15,935 nucleotides of DNA, from positions 1-15,935 of the forward strand of contig CAKAQU010000029.1 in NCBI GenBank assembly GCA_916720335.1, given 5' to 3'. Made by a program: the position numbers and the translations under genes. Shown piece after piece: positions 1-7,406 of the stretch; position 1 is the first letter of the stretch, and every line of letters begins with the position of its first letter. The notes under the pieces are model-generated. The model was given only the letters and a program-made list of their open reading frames with translations, searched no databases and had not been told where the DNA came from. This DNA comes from an uncultured Moraxella sp. (GTDB lineage Bacteria; Pseudomonadota; Gammaproteobacteria; Pseudomonadales; Moraxellaceae).

Positions 1-85
1 TAAGCGCCTATTTGCACTGACTGACATTCATGCTACAGTCACTATTGAACAGCCCCAAAATTGCACTTTAATTCAGCCCTCATAA
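1..85 (+). CDS. C-terminal fragment of a probable cation diffusion facilitator (CDF/CzcD-type) metal exporter
   Basis: The reading frame starting at base 2 is open from the window edge to a TAA at 83-85 and encodes 27 residues. The peptide contains HATVTIEQ followed by a Cys and ends in QPS. A His-x-Thr-x-x-Ile-Glu stretch with a downstream Cys or His is typical of the cytoplasmic C-terminal metal-binding domain of CDF zinc/cadmium exporters of the CzcD/ZitB group. Only the tail is visible, so membrane segments and metal-site residues cannot be checked. The gene ends about 120 bases before the convergent desaturase stop. The family call is inferred from a very short peptide, and another protein with a similar beta-strand end is possible. 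Confidence 0.5.
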   Translation, partial: KRLFALTDIHATVTIEQPQNCTLIQPS

Positions 86-101
86 GAAACATTCGTTATA
101 G

Positions 102-131
102 AAAAAACCCTTTGCCAATATCGGCAAAGGG
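102..131 (-). terminator. Intrinsic terminator of the desaturase gene
   Basis: Perfect 9-bp inverted repeat CCCTTTGCC (108-116) and GGCAAAGGG (123-131) with a 6-base loop. Read on the minus strand, the stem is followed by six T residues (102-107), as expected for a rho-independent terminator. It lies about 75 bases beyond the desaturase stop. No T tract follows on the plus strand, so the plus-strand CDF-like gene is less clearly served by it. Confidence 0.8.
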
Positions 132-205
132 AGGTGGAGAAAACATTGAGATAATCAGGCAACTAAAACATCCATGTTTCTTTATATGTTATTTGATTTT
201 TAAGT

Positions 206-1390
206 TTATTTAGTAGTTATCGCCTTACCTTTTAACTGCAAAAACGCTTGTTCGATTTGTAGGCTATGTTCGCGAATTTTTTGCTCCACTTGAGCAAATT
301 GTTCTTTTAATTTTTCATCAGCTTCATGCAAACGATTAGCGAATTCTGTGCGTTTTAATTCTATAGCTTGAGCTTTTAGAGCATGCCATTCTTCTACAGT
401 TTTTGTAAAGGCGTCGTATTCAGCGCTAATACGTTCTTTAAAGGCTTGCAAATGGTCATCTAAAGATTTTTCGCCTTTTACAATACGTTCTTGCGCTTGT
501 TTGAACTGCATAATGACTTCAGCGTGTTTGATGGTCAAATCATCAACTCGTTTTAAATCCTTGGCAAGCCCAATTTTTGATAATAGCGCAATCAACCACT
601 TAGTTGGGTCATATTGCCACCATTTCACACCATTACGATAATCGTATTGGAAATAATGGTGATAATTGTGATAGCCCTCACCCCAAGTAAACAGTGCTAA
701 AATAGCGTTATCGCGAGCGGTATTCGTATCTGTGTATGGGCGTGAGCCAAACATATGGCAAAGCGAGTTGATAAAGAATGTACAATGATGAGTTAGAACC
801 ATACGAAGCAGTCCAACGATTAAAAATGCACCCAAAACATCATTAATCAGTAAACCCACAGCACCAACAACAACAACATTGGTTAAAATGACCCAAAAGC
901 CATAGTATTTATGTTGTAAAGTTAAAATTTTATCTTTTTTTAGGTCAGGGATGTTTTTATAGTCATATTGCCCACTTGGATATTTATGCAGCATCCAGTC
1001 CATATGACTAAACCAAAAACCACGGCGAGCTGAGTATGGGTCTTCAAACTCATCATCCACATGGCGATGATGGCTGCGATGCCCAGAACACCAATCAAAT
1101 GCTGAACTTTGTACTGCTAGAGTTGCTCCCAATAGTAAAAAATACTTAACAATTGGGTGAGTATCATAGGCTTTATGCGCCCACAAGCGGTGATAACCTG
1201 CAGTAATTGACAGCCCCGTCCATGCCATAAAAAACGAAAACGCAATCCACAAAGCAGGTGTGGTGTCATGCGTCCATAAATACCAAGGCACTAATATCAA
1301 GGCAAGAAGTGGGGTGGATAATAATACAATTGCTGGAATCCAGTTTACAGGTGGATTTTCGTAGTCTTTTGGATTATGAGAAACGGTCAT
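206..1390 (-). CDS. Membrane-bound acyl desaturase (delta-9 fatty acid desaturase type)
   Basis: A 394-residue integral membrane di-iron desaturase that introduces a double bond into saturated acyl chains and so adjusts membrane fluidity. The three histidine boxes are present: HRLWAH at residues 67-72, HRSHH at 104-108, and HNYHH at 241-245. Hydrophobic segments lie near 16-40, 45-65, 81-95, 163-182 and 184-200, in the usual two-pair arrangement. After about residue 283 the protein becomes a charged, heptad-like helix rich in E, K and Q that runs to the end. This tail is longer than in the minimal family core and is likely a coiled coil. The ATG start gives a normal N-terminus before the first membrane segment, and only a weak GAGA-like ribosome site precedes it. 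It is transcribed alone, from a promoter with a palindrome at its -35 and with its own terminator. Acyl-CoA versus phospholipid-bound substrate cannot be decided from sequence. Confidence 0.9.
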   Translation of the reverse strand: MTVSHNPKDYENPPVNWIPAIVLLSTPLLALILVPWYLWTHDTTPALWIAFSFFMAWTGLSITAGYHRLWAHKAYDTHPIVKYFLLLGATLAVQSSAFDWCSGHRSHHRHVDDEFEDPYSARRGFWFSHMDWMLHKYPSGQYDYKNIPDLKKDKILTLQHKYYGFWVILTNVVVVGAVGLLINDVLGAFLIVGLLRMVLTHHCTFFINSLCHMFGSRPYTDTNTARDNAILALFTWGEGYHNYHHYFQYDYRNGVKWWQYDPTKWLIALLSKIGLAKDLKRVDDLTIKHAEVIMQFKQAQERIVKGEKSLDDHLQAFKERISAEYDAFTKTVEEWHALKAQAIELKRTEFANRLHEADEKLKEQFAQVEQKIREHSLQIEQAFLQLKGKAITTK

Positions 1391-1420
1391 ACAAAATATT
1401 CTCGTTTACAAGTTTAAAGC

Positions 1421-1449
1421 ATTGTAGCACAAAAATATAAAAAAGTGAA
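1421..1449 (-). promoter_or_regulatory. Promoter of the desaturase gene
   Basis: On the minus strand, -35 TTCACT (1444-1449) and -10 TACAAT (1421-1426) are separated by exactly 17 bases, and the -10 is extended by an upstream TGC. The ATG lies about 30 bases downstream. The -35 overlaps the palindrome at 1445-1460, so a bound repressor would block RNA polymerase. Confidence 0.6.
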
Positions 1450-1460
1450 CGTTTATTCAC
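1445..1460. promoter_or_regulatory. Palindromic operator candidate at the desaturase -35
   Basis: GTGAACGTTTATTCAC has perfect 5-bp arms (GTGAA/TTCAC) around six bases and overlaps the -35 hexamer. Its position and GTGAAC-type arms resemble operators of TetR-family lipid regulators such as Pseudomonas DesT, which represses a desaturase operon. On the minus strand it contains GAATAAAC, a half-site also present in the palindrome upstream of fadD. Regulator identity is inferred. Confidence 0.45.
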
Positions 1461-1511
1461 GAAATTTCAAGGGATTTTACAATTTTCCCCAATCAATTGT
1501 AACAAGATTTT

Positions 1512-1988
1512 TCAAACCGTTGAAACGTCGTTATTATCATTTAAACGAATCGTTTTAACCCGTTTTTGCAACATCCTACCTTGTAAAACACACTGGACAA
1601 TTTCCAACTCTTTTTGATTTTCAAACCCCACAAAAACCCATTTTCTGCCCAAATCCTCAATATTTAATGAGTCATCACAAATGCTGATTTGGGCATCTTG
1701 GGTCAGTTTAATGGTTTGATTTTGTAGGGCAATCTGGCTATTTTTAATAACAACTGTACCTGTGGTAATCACAACTTGTTTGGATAATTTATGTTTATAA
1801 ATATTAAACCCAAAAATCAAACATGCCAAGCCAAAAAAGGCTAACAGTGTTGTCTGTATAGGAGAAGTCATTGCAATAATTGCCACCAAAATTGCACAAA
1901 CAACCAACACTGACGAAAACAAAAACAGTGGGTTTTTGTCTTTGCCATACAAGGTAATTTGCACGCCATCCTCCAGCACTTTTAACAT
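1512..1988 (-). CDS. Small membrane protein of unknown function, translationally coupled to rph
   Basis: A 158-residue protein that I do not recognise as a named family. Two adjacent hydrophobic segments (about residues 21-40 and 46-64) form a hairpin anchor close to the N-terminus. A basic stretch (KHKLSK, 65-70) follows, then a soluble region of alternating beta-type strands (71-135) and a basic tail (KRVKTIRLN). This plan, with two membrane helices and a small beta-rich cytoplasmic domain, resembles PH-like membrane proteins, but that is a guess at fold and not a function. The ATG lies inside the rph 3' end: ATGTTAA contains both this start and the rph TAA, a 7-base overlap. That implies co-transcription with rph and translation by reinitiation. 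No convincing terminator follows the TGA; only AT-rich inverted repeats without a T tract are seen. Confidence 0.65.
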   Translation of the reverse strand: MLKVLEDGVQITLYGKDKNPLFLFSSVLVVCAILVAIIAMTSPIQTTLLAFFGLACLIFGFNIYKHKLSKQVVITTGTVVIKNSQIALQNQTIKLTQDAQISICDDSLNIEDLGRKWVFVGFENQKELEIVQCVLQGRMLQKRVKTIRLNDNNDVSTV

Positions 1989-2704
1989 GGTAAATCCAAG
2001 GCTTGTTTTTGAGCATAAATCAACTGTGTAATGCCTTCTTTAGCAAGGGCGAGCATGGCTTGATTTTCCTCCCATGTAAATGGCGCTCCTTCAGCTGTAC
2101 CTTGAATTTCAATAAAACCGCCCTTTTCGGTCATTACCACATTCAAATCTGTATCACAATTTGAATCTTCTTTATAATCCAAATCCAAATACGCTTGACC
2201 CGATTGAATGCCGACAGATACCGCTGCCACCAGTCCCATCAAAGGGTCGCTATTTAATTTTCCCATGCGCTTCATGGTGTTTAATGCATCAACTAACGCC
2301 ACCGCTGCCCCTGTGATGCTAGCAGTGCGTGTACCGCCATCAGCCTGAATGACATCGCAATCTACATAAATCGTATTTTCGCCCAATTTGGATAAATCCA
2401 ACATCGCCCTGAGTGAACGTCCAATCAATCTTTGGATTTCTTGGGTGCGTCCTGACTGTTTACCCTTAACGGCTTCTCTTTGAGTACGTACGCCTGTTGC
2501 TCGTGGAAGCATTCCATATTCGGCAGTAAGCCAACCTTGACCCTGACCTTTTAACCAACGTGGTACGCCAGCTTCAATACTTACATTACAAAGCACTTTG
2601 GTATCCCCAAAACACACCAATACTGAGCCTTTGGCATGTTTGGTATAGTGACGACTAAAAGTGATGGGGCGTAATTGATTTAATGGGCGGTTATTGTGTC
2701 GCAT
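1982..2704 (-). CDS. rph: Ribonuclease PH
   Basis: A phosphate-dependent 3'-to-5' exoribonuclease that trims the 3' trailers of tRNA precursors and works as a ring-shaped hexamer in the cytoplasm. Using the internal ATG at 2702-2704 gives 240 residues, close to the usual 238-240. The N-terminus then contains NQLRPITF (9-16), as in the family. Recognisable blocks are GWLTAEYGMLPRAT (57-70), GRTQEIQRLIGRSLR (85-99), DGGTRTASITGA (122-133) and the catalytic DTDLNVV (184-190). The reading frame is open to an ATG at 2755, but that start would add 17 atypical residues and would overlap a good promoter (-10 at 2735-2740), so the downstream ATG is preferred. A modest GAG lies about 8 bases before it. 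The gene overlaps the next one by 7 bases. Confidence 0.93.
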   Translation of the reverse strand: MRHNNRPLNQLRPITFSRHYTKHAKGSVLVCFGDTKVLCNVSIEAGVPRWLKGQGQGWLTAEYGMLPRATGVRTQREAVKGKQSGRTQEIQRLIGRSLRAMLDLSKLGENTIYVDCDVIQADGGTRTASITGAAVALVDALNTMKRMGKLNSDPLMGLVAAVSVGIQSGQAYLDLDYKEDSNCDTDLNVVMTEKGGFIEIQGTAEGAPFTWEENQAMLALAKEGITQLIYAQKQALDLPC

Positions 2705-2734
2705 AATAAAGCTCGATTGATGATAGTTTTTACC

Positions 2735-2763
2735 ATTGTACTTTTGAAACATCATTTTAGCAA
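2735..2763 (-). promoter_or_regulatory. Promoter of the rph operon
   Basis: On the minus strand, TTGCTA (2758-2763) and TACAAT (2735-2740) are spaced by 17 bases. Transcription would begin near 2728, about 25 bases upstream of the preferred rph ATG and downstream of the alternative start at 2755. This supports the shorter RNase PH. Confidence 0.5.
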
Positions 2764-2766
2764 TTT

Positions 2767-2791
2767 AAAAACCCACTTTTTTAAGTGGGTT
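2767..2791 (-). terminator. Intrinsic terminator of fadD
   Basis: Perfect 9-bp inverted repeat AACCCACTT (2770-2778) and AAGTGGGTT (2783-2791) with a 4-base loop, starting 8 bases beyond the fadD stop. On the minus strand the stem runs into TTTTAAATT, a short T tract, so termination may be incomplete and some transcripts may continue into rph. Confidence 0.75.
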
Positions 2792-2798
2792 CTTATCA

Positions 2799-4505
2799 TT
2801 ATTTGGCTTTAGCAGCTTCTAAAGCTCGTAGCTCTTTGCGTAAAATCTTACCCACATTAGATTTTGGCAATTCTCTTACAAATTCAATACGTTTTGGGCG
2901 TTTATAACCTGTTAGATTTTCTTTTGCCCAAGCTCTGATTTCTGCTTCGCTTAAACTTTCATCCTTACGTACAACAAAGACTTTTACCGCTTCGCCACTA
3001 TGGGCATCAGGTATACCTATCACGCCACATTCCAATACTTTTGGATGTTTACTAATCACCTCTTCTACTTGGTTAGGATACACATTAAATCCAGAAACCA
3101 AAATCATATCTTTTTTACGGTCAACGATTTTAAAGAAGCCACGTTCATCCATCACACCAATATCACCTGTGCGAAAATAACCATCTTTAGTCATGGTTTT
3201 TTCGGTTTCATCAGGACGATTCCAATAACCTGCCATCACTTGTGGTCCTTTGGCACAAATCTCACCCAATTCACCTTGCATCACAGGATTGTCATTATCA
3301 TCTAACAAAATAATATCGGTTAAAGGCAAAGGAATGCCAATTTTACCCGTATGTTCACCGGGTGGATTTAGCACCAAAACAGGCGAGGTTTCAGATAAAC
3401 CATAACCTTCTACGATATAATTGCCAGTTAATTTTTCCCACGCATTAGCGGTATTAGGCAACACCGCCATGCCGCCGCCTAACGATAAACGTAAATTACT
3501 GTGGTCTAATTTTTTAAAGCCTTCATGATGGGCTAAAGCATTAAATAGCGTATTAACCGCAGGGAAAAACACAGGTTTATATTTAGCAAATTCTTTAGTC
3601 AAAGCATCAAAATCGCGAGCATTGGTAATTAAAAGCATACTAAATCCTGCTTTCATACCCAAAAGCGCACACGCAGCAAATGAAAAAATATGATACAGTG
3701 GCAATGCAACCGCGATGTATTTTCCAGTTAAATCTTTATCTTTTGGAAAAACATGATAAAAAAACGGCAAAAATTGTTCAGTGTTGATAATCAGATTTTG
3801 ATGGGTTAGTATTGCGCCTTTTGCCACACCAGTTGTTCCACCAGTATATTGCAAAACTGCAACATCACTTAATGTCATCTGAGGACGTTGGTAACTGCTA
3901 GCTGGGCTATGATTTAAAGCGTCTTTAAAAGTGATGTGGTTGGGAATATTCCAAGTTGGCACCATTTTTTTAATATAACGCACCACAATATTCACCAAAA
4001 GGCCTTTTAAACCCATCATGTCGCCAATACTAGCAATCACAATATGTTTAACCTGCCCTTTGTTTTGTACCTTTTCAAAAGTGTGAGCAAAGTTTTCCAC
4101 AATAAACAAAGCTTTGGCTTCACTGTCTAACAGCTGATGTTCAAGTTCATAGGCGGTATATAAAGGATTGACATTTACTAAAACCATGCCCGCACGAAGC
4201 ACGCCAAGCATAGCAATTGGATACTGTAAAATATTTGGCATCATCAGTGCTACTTTGTCGCCTTTTTGCAATCCGATTGACTGCAAATAAGCGGCGATTT
4301 GGCGACTGTAGGTATCCAGTTCAGCATAGGTAATGGATGCCCCCATGCAAGTAAACGCAATTTTATTTTTATGTTTGGCGAAATTTTGTTCAAAGCAGTC
4401 CAATAAAGATTCTACGCCATCAGGCAAAGCAGCAAATTCTTGAATACCATAATCTGCATAAGTCTTATGCCAAGGACGTGAAGCTGGAACAATAAAATCT
4501 TGCAT
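2799..4505 (-). CDS. fadD: Long-chain fatty acyl-CoA synthetase
   Basis: A 568-residue adenylate-forming enzyme that activates free fatty acids to acyl-CoA with ATP at the inner membrane, feeding beta-oxidation or phospholipid synthesis. The ATP-binding motif TGGTTGVAKG is at 221-230 and the adenylate-binding YGLSETSP at 368-375. The fatty-acyl-CoA synthetase signature starts at about DGYFRTGD (441-448) and runs through DRKKDMILVSGFNVYP (462-477). The C-terminal catalytic lysine lies in VGKIL (K553). The length matches E. coli FadD (561). The ATG is preceded by AGGA with 8-base spacing. It is a single-gene unit, with a palindromic operator candidate between promoter and start codon and its own terminator. 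Close paralogues with different chain-length preference exist in this family, so substrate range is inferred. Confidence 0.92.
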   Translation of the reverse strand: MQDFIVPASRPWHKTYADYGIQEFAALPDGVESLLDCFEQNFAKHKNKIAFTCMGASITYAELDTYSRQIAAYLQSIGLQKGDKVALMMPNILQYPIAMLGVLRAGMVLVNVNPLYTAYELEHQLLDSEAKALFIVENFAHTFEKVQNKGQVKHIVIASIGDMMGLKGLLVNIVVRYIKKMVPTWNIPNHITFKDALNHSPASSYQRPQMTLSDVAVLQYTGGTTGVAKGAILTHQNLIINTEQFLPFFYHVFPKDKDLTGKYIAVALPLYHIFSFAACALLGMKAGFSMLLITNARDFDALTKEFAKYKPVFFPAVNTLFNALAHHEGFKKLDHSNLRLSLGGGMAVLPNTANAWEKLTGNYIVEGYGLSETSPVLVLNPPGEHTGKIGIPLPLTDIILLDDNDNPVMQGELGEICAKGPQVMAGYWNRPDETEKTMTKDGYFRTGDIGVMDERGFFKIVDRKKDMILVSGFNVYPNQVEEVISKHPKVLECGVIGIPDAHSGEAVKVFVVRKDESLSEAEIRAWAKENLTGYKRPKRIEFVRELPKSNVGKILRKELRALEAAKAK

Positions 4506-4524
4506 GGAAATTTTCCTATTTTGG

Positions 4525-4542
4525 AATAAACAATCGTTTATT
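4525..4542. promoter_or_regulatory. Palindromic operator candidate upstream of fadD (PsrA/FadR-like)
   Basis: AATAAAC-AATC-GTTTATT is a perfect inverted repeat with 7-bp arms and a 4-base spacer. It sits 20 to 37 bases upstream of the fadD ATG and downstream of the candidate -10. The inner AAAC-N4-GTTT matches the published style of PsrA sites in Pseudomonas (GAAAC-N4-GTTTC). A fatty-acid-relieved repressor here would be a sensible control of fadD. The regulator gene is not in the window. Confidence 0.55.
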
Positions 4543-4557
4543 AAATCAAGCTATTTT

Positions 4558-4586
4558 ATTAAAAAATAACCATAAATTGTATTCAA
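4558..4586 (-). promoter_or_regulatory. Candidate fadD promoter
   Basis: On the minus strand, TTGAAT (4581-4586) and TTTAAT (4558-4563) are spaced by 17 bases, which places the start point just upstream of the palindrome at 4525-4542. A second -10-like TATAAT at 4595-4600 has only a weak TTGGTT 17 bases upstream, so two start points are possible. The rest of the 4506-4679 gap is AT-rich, and I see no clear coaBC terminator in it. Confidence 0.35.
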
Positions 4587-4679
4587 AGGTAGCTATTATA
4601 AAACAAATGTTCTGCAAAACCAATCTACAAAACTACAAACACAAGTTGTATTGACAAATCATTTACAAACATCAAAGAT

Positions 4680-5957
4680 TTATTGCTCATTTATTGCCAA
4701 AAGCTCACTGATGCAAGTTACCAGCTGTTTAGCAATTTCAAGCTTTGGGGCTTTGGTTAAGTTTTTAGCTTCTTTGTGATATTTTTCAGCAAAAAATACA
4801 CTCATTGCATTATCATCACTACCAAAACCAATTTGTTTATCCGATACATCATTGCATGCTATCATATCTAGATTTTTAGCGATTAACTTGGCTTTAGCGT
4901 AATTTTGCGTGTCTTGGGTTTCAGCAGCAAAACCAACCGCTAGAGTTTTTGGGTGCGTTTGAGCAATATGGGCTAAAATATCTGGGTTTTTAATCAGCTC
5001 CAAAGTCAAACCTGCCACATCTTGGGTTTTTTTAAGTTTGTGAGGGGCGATGGTTGCCATTTTATAATCGGCAACGGCAGCACTGGCAATAAAAATATCC
5101 ACCTTTTGAGCGTCAAAAATTTTTTGGCAGCAACTAAGCATTTCATCAGCACTACCAACAATCATTCGCTGAATGCCTATTGGTGTTGGCAAATTGACTT
5201 TTTTGCCACACACTAAAATAACATTTGCTCCTGCATTTTGACACGCTTTGGCAACTGCAAAACCCATTTTTCCTGATGAATAATTAGACAAAAAACGAAT
5301 AGGGTCAATAGGCTCTAAGGTTGCACCTGCGGTAATTACTACTGTTTTTCCCGTTAAAGTTTGTGGCGTAGATTTTTTAGCAAGTTTTTGTTCAATATAT
5401 TCACACAAATATTCAGGCTCTGGCAAACGTCCAGCGCCTACATCACCACACGCCTGCTCGCCACTATCTGGATTTATCACATCAAAACCAAACTCAATGA
5501 GTTTTTTTAGATTATATTGAGTGATGCTGTTTGCCCACATTGCTTGATTCATTGCAGGCGCTACAATAATTGGAGCAGTTGTCGCAAGGCATACCGTTGT
5601 TAAAAGGTTATCCGCTATTCCATTAGCCAATTTAGCAAGCGTATTGGCAGATAGCGGAGCAATCACTACCAAATCTGCCCACTTTGCCAGCTCAATATGC
5701 CCCATGCCAAGCTCTGCTGATTCATCTAAAAGCTCAGTATGTACCTGATGGGTGCTCAAAGCCTGCATGGTTAAAGGAGTGATAAACTCACAAGCCGCTT
5801 TGGTCATCATCACTCGTACATCTGCTCCATTTTTTATCAAAAGTCGTACCAAAAATGCAATTTTATAACATGCAATTCCGCCCGTTATACCAATCAAAAT
5901 TTTGGCTTTGGGCAAAGGTTGAATGGTTGATAAATCATGATGATTATCTGTTGTCAT
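4680..5957 (-). CDS. coaBC: Bifunctional phosphopantothenoylcysteine decarboxylase / phosphopantothenate-cysteine ligase
   Basis: Two consecutive steps of coenzyme A synthesis: CoaB joins 4'-phosphopantothenate to cysteine, and CoaC decarboxylates the product using FMN. From the ATG at 5957 the protein has 425 residues. The N-terminal CoaC domain shows GGIACYK (26-32), the catalytic His in GHIELAKWAD (His86), PAMN (134-137) and the active-site Cys in GEQACGD (Cys170). The CoaB domain begins near 205, with TAGATLEPIDP, SNYSSGKMG and ASAAVADYK (291-299), then a lysine-rich HKLKK. The frame stays open to an ATG at 5972. The downstream ATG is preferred because GGA lies 8 bases before it, whereas the first has no ribosome site. 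It is divergent from nhaA and single-gene. A -10-like TATAAT at 5996-6001 is the likely promoter core, with a poor -35. Confidence 0.93.
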   Translation of the reverse strand: MTTDNHHDLSTIQPLPKAKILIGITGGIACYKIAFLVRLLIKNGADVRVMMTKAACEFITPLTMQALSTHQVHTELLDESAELGMGHIELAKWADLVVIAPLSANTLAKLANGIADNLLTTVCLATTAPIIVAPAMNQAMWANSITQYNLKKLIEFGFDVINPDSGEQACGDVGAGRLPEPEYLCEYIEQKLAKKSTPQTLTGKTVVITAGATLEPIDPIRFLSNYSSGKMGFAVAKACQNAGANVILVCGKKVNLPTPIGIQRMIVGSADEMLSCCQKIFDAQKVDIFIASAAVADYKMATIAPHKLKKTQDVAGLTLELIKNPDILAHIAQTHPKTLAVGFAAETQDTQNYAKAKLIAKNLDMIACNDVSDKQIGFGSDDNAMSVFFAEKYHKEAKNLTKAPKLEIAKQLVTCISELLAINEQ

Positions 5958-5995
5958 TATATAATTCCACATTCAATTGAAAAAATAAGCGCCCT

Positions 5996-6001
5996 ATTAT
6001 A
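5996..6001 (-). promoter_or_regulatory. Candidate -10 element of the coaBC promoter
   Basis: A perfect minus-strand TATAAT lies about 40 bases upstream of the coaBC start in the divergent coaBC-nhaA gap. No good -35 is found at 16 to 18 bases, so this may be a weak or activator-dependent promoter. Confidence 0.4.
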
Positions 6002-6064
6002 CTGTAAAGTTTTGTCATAAAATTGGCTTTAACGATTTTTTTACCAAATAAATCATAAAAAGCC

Positions 6065-6093
6065 TTTAGGGTTATTAGTTTTTGTGATATATT
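6065..6093 (+). promoter_or_regulatory. Candidate nhaA promoter
   Basis: TTTAGG (6065-6070) and TATATT (6088-6093) are spaced by 17 bases, and the -10 is extended by TGA. It would give a leader of about 36 bases ending in the strong ribosome site before nhaA. The -35 matches the consensus in only three positions. Confidence 0.35.
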
Positions 6094-6135
6094 TTTAAAG
6101 TAACTAATGAACCCATTAACCAAAAAGGAGATATC

Positions 6136-7353
6136 ATGTCTATTGCTCGTATCAAAGCCTTTTTTGAGTTGGAGGCTGCAGGTGGCATTGTTCTTGCCCT
6201 TGCAGCCGTACTTGCTATGATAGTTGCCAATTCACCACTGCACGATTTATACCACGCATTTATTCATGCTCCTGTTTCAGTGCAAATCGGTCAGTTTAGT
6301 ATTGATAAAGATGCTCACCACTGGATTAATGATGGTCTTATGGCAATATTTTTCTTTTTGGTGGGACTGGAGTTAAAACGTGAAACTCTAATTGGTGAAT
6401 TATCAGACATCAAACAAATTATTTTACCTGCTTTATGTGCTATTGGCGGCATGATTACTCCAGCGTTAGCTTACACTGTTTTTAATCATCACGACCCTAA
6501 TTTGATGAAAGGTTGGGCAATTCCCACCGCCACTGATATCGCTTTTGCCATTGGCGTTTTAAGTCTTTTAGGTAATAAAGTTCCCAACTCTTTAAAAGTA
6601 TTTTTGGTATCCATTGCTATTTTTGACGATTTGGGTGCCATTATTATCATTGCACTATTTTATACTTCAGAATTATCTTGGGTGTCTTTAGGGATTGCAG
6701 CCGTTTGTTTGCCACTTTTATTTTTATTAAATCGCATGAATACTGTACGACTAACTCCTTATTTATTAATTGGGTTGATTTTATGGGCGGCGATGTTAAA
6801 GTCAGGTGTTCATGCAACACTTGCAGGCGTGTTATTGGCGTTTTTTATCCCACTAAAAAACACCAAAGACCCTGAACATTCACCACTAGAAGAACTTGAA
6901 CACGACCTTCATAATACCGTTGCTTTTGGTATTTTGCCATTATTTGCGTTTGCCAATGCGGGTATTTCTTTGGCTGGAGCCAGTTTAGACAGTTTATTTC
7001 ATAGTGTACCTTTGGGAATTGGGGTTGGGCTTTTAATTGGTAAGCAGTTGGGAGTGATGATTCCACTGCTTATTTTTATCAAATTAAAACTTGCCAGTTT
7101 GCCCAAAGGTACAACCATGATGCAAGTTTATGGCGTATCTTTATTATGTGGCATTGGCTTTACCATGTCATTATTTGTAAGTGGATTAGCCTTTGGTAGT
7201 GATAGAGATGGTTTTGACCCTCGATTAGGCATTATTTTGGGGTCGCTTATTTCTGGCATTTTGGGCTATTTGGTTTTACGCGCTAACATCAAAGATGCTT
7301 GCCACCCAACATTTACCAAAAGTGAAGAGGCAGGCTATTTGAGCAATCATTAA
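6136..7353 (+). CDS. nhaA: Na+/H+ antiporter NhaA
   Basis: An inner-membrane antiporter exchanging internal Na+ (or Li+) for two external protons, for pH and salt homeostasis. The 405 residues hold about 12 hydrophobic segments. Family landmarks are GLELKRE (77-83), the unwound-helix motif PTATDIAFAIG (130-140, with the ion-site Asp134), and the paired aspartates of IFDDLGAI (Asp164/Asp165, equivalent to E. coli D163/D164). SGVHATLAG follows, with His226 matching the pH-related E. coli H225, and then a lysine in IGKQLG (Lys303, matching K300). The length is slightly above E. coli NhaA (388). A near-ideal AAGGAG lies 5 bases before the ATG, the strongest ribosome site in the window. It is a monocistronic unit followed by a terminator. 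No nhaR-type regulator gene adjoins it. Confidence 0.96.
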   Translation: MSIARIKAFFELEAAGGIVLALAAVLAMIVANSPLHDLYHAFIHAPVSVQIGQFSIDKDAHHWINDGLMAIFFFLVGLELKRETLIGELSDIKQIILPALCAIGGMITPALAYTVFNHHDPNLMKGWAIPTATDIAFAIGVLSLLGNKVPNSLKVFLVSIAIFDDLGAIIIIALFYTSELSWVSLGIAAVCLPLLFLLNRMNTVRLTPYLLIGLILWAAMLKSGVHATLAGVLLAFFIPLKNTKDPEHSPLEELEHDLHNTVAFGILPLFAFANAGISLAGASLDSLFHSVPLGIGVGLLIGKQLGVMIPLLIFIKLKLASLPKGTTMMQVYGVSLLCGIGFTMSLFVSGLAFGSDRDGFDPRLGIILGSLISGILGYLVLRANIKDACHPTFTKSEEAGYLSNH

Positions 7354-7406
7354 TGTTTTTAAAATGACCAATTAACCCATTTATTTTTTATGTTCTTTTT
7401 TTATAC

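Noticed and set aside
1477..1502. Inverted repeat TTACAATT / AATTGTAA with a 10-base loop after the rph-linked gene
   Set aside because: Arms are perfect, but neither strand has a directly following T tract and the stem is almost all A-T. Not called as a terminator; it could equally be an upstream element of the desaturase promoter or chance.
2705..2755. 17-residue N-terminal extension of RNase PH
   Set aside because: It would be translated from sequence that contains the promoter -10, and RNase PH normally begins a few residues before NQLRPI.
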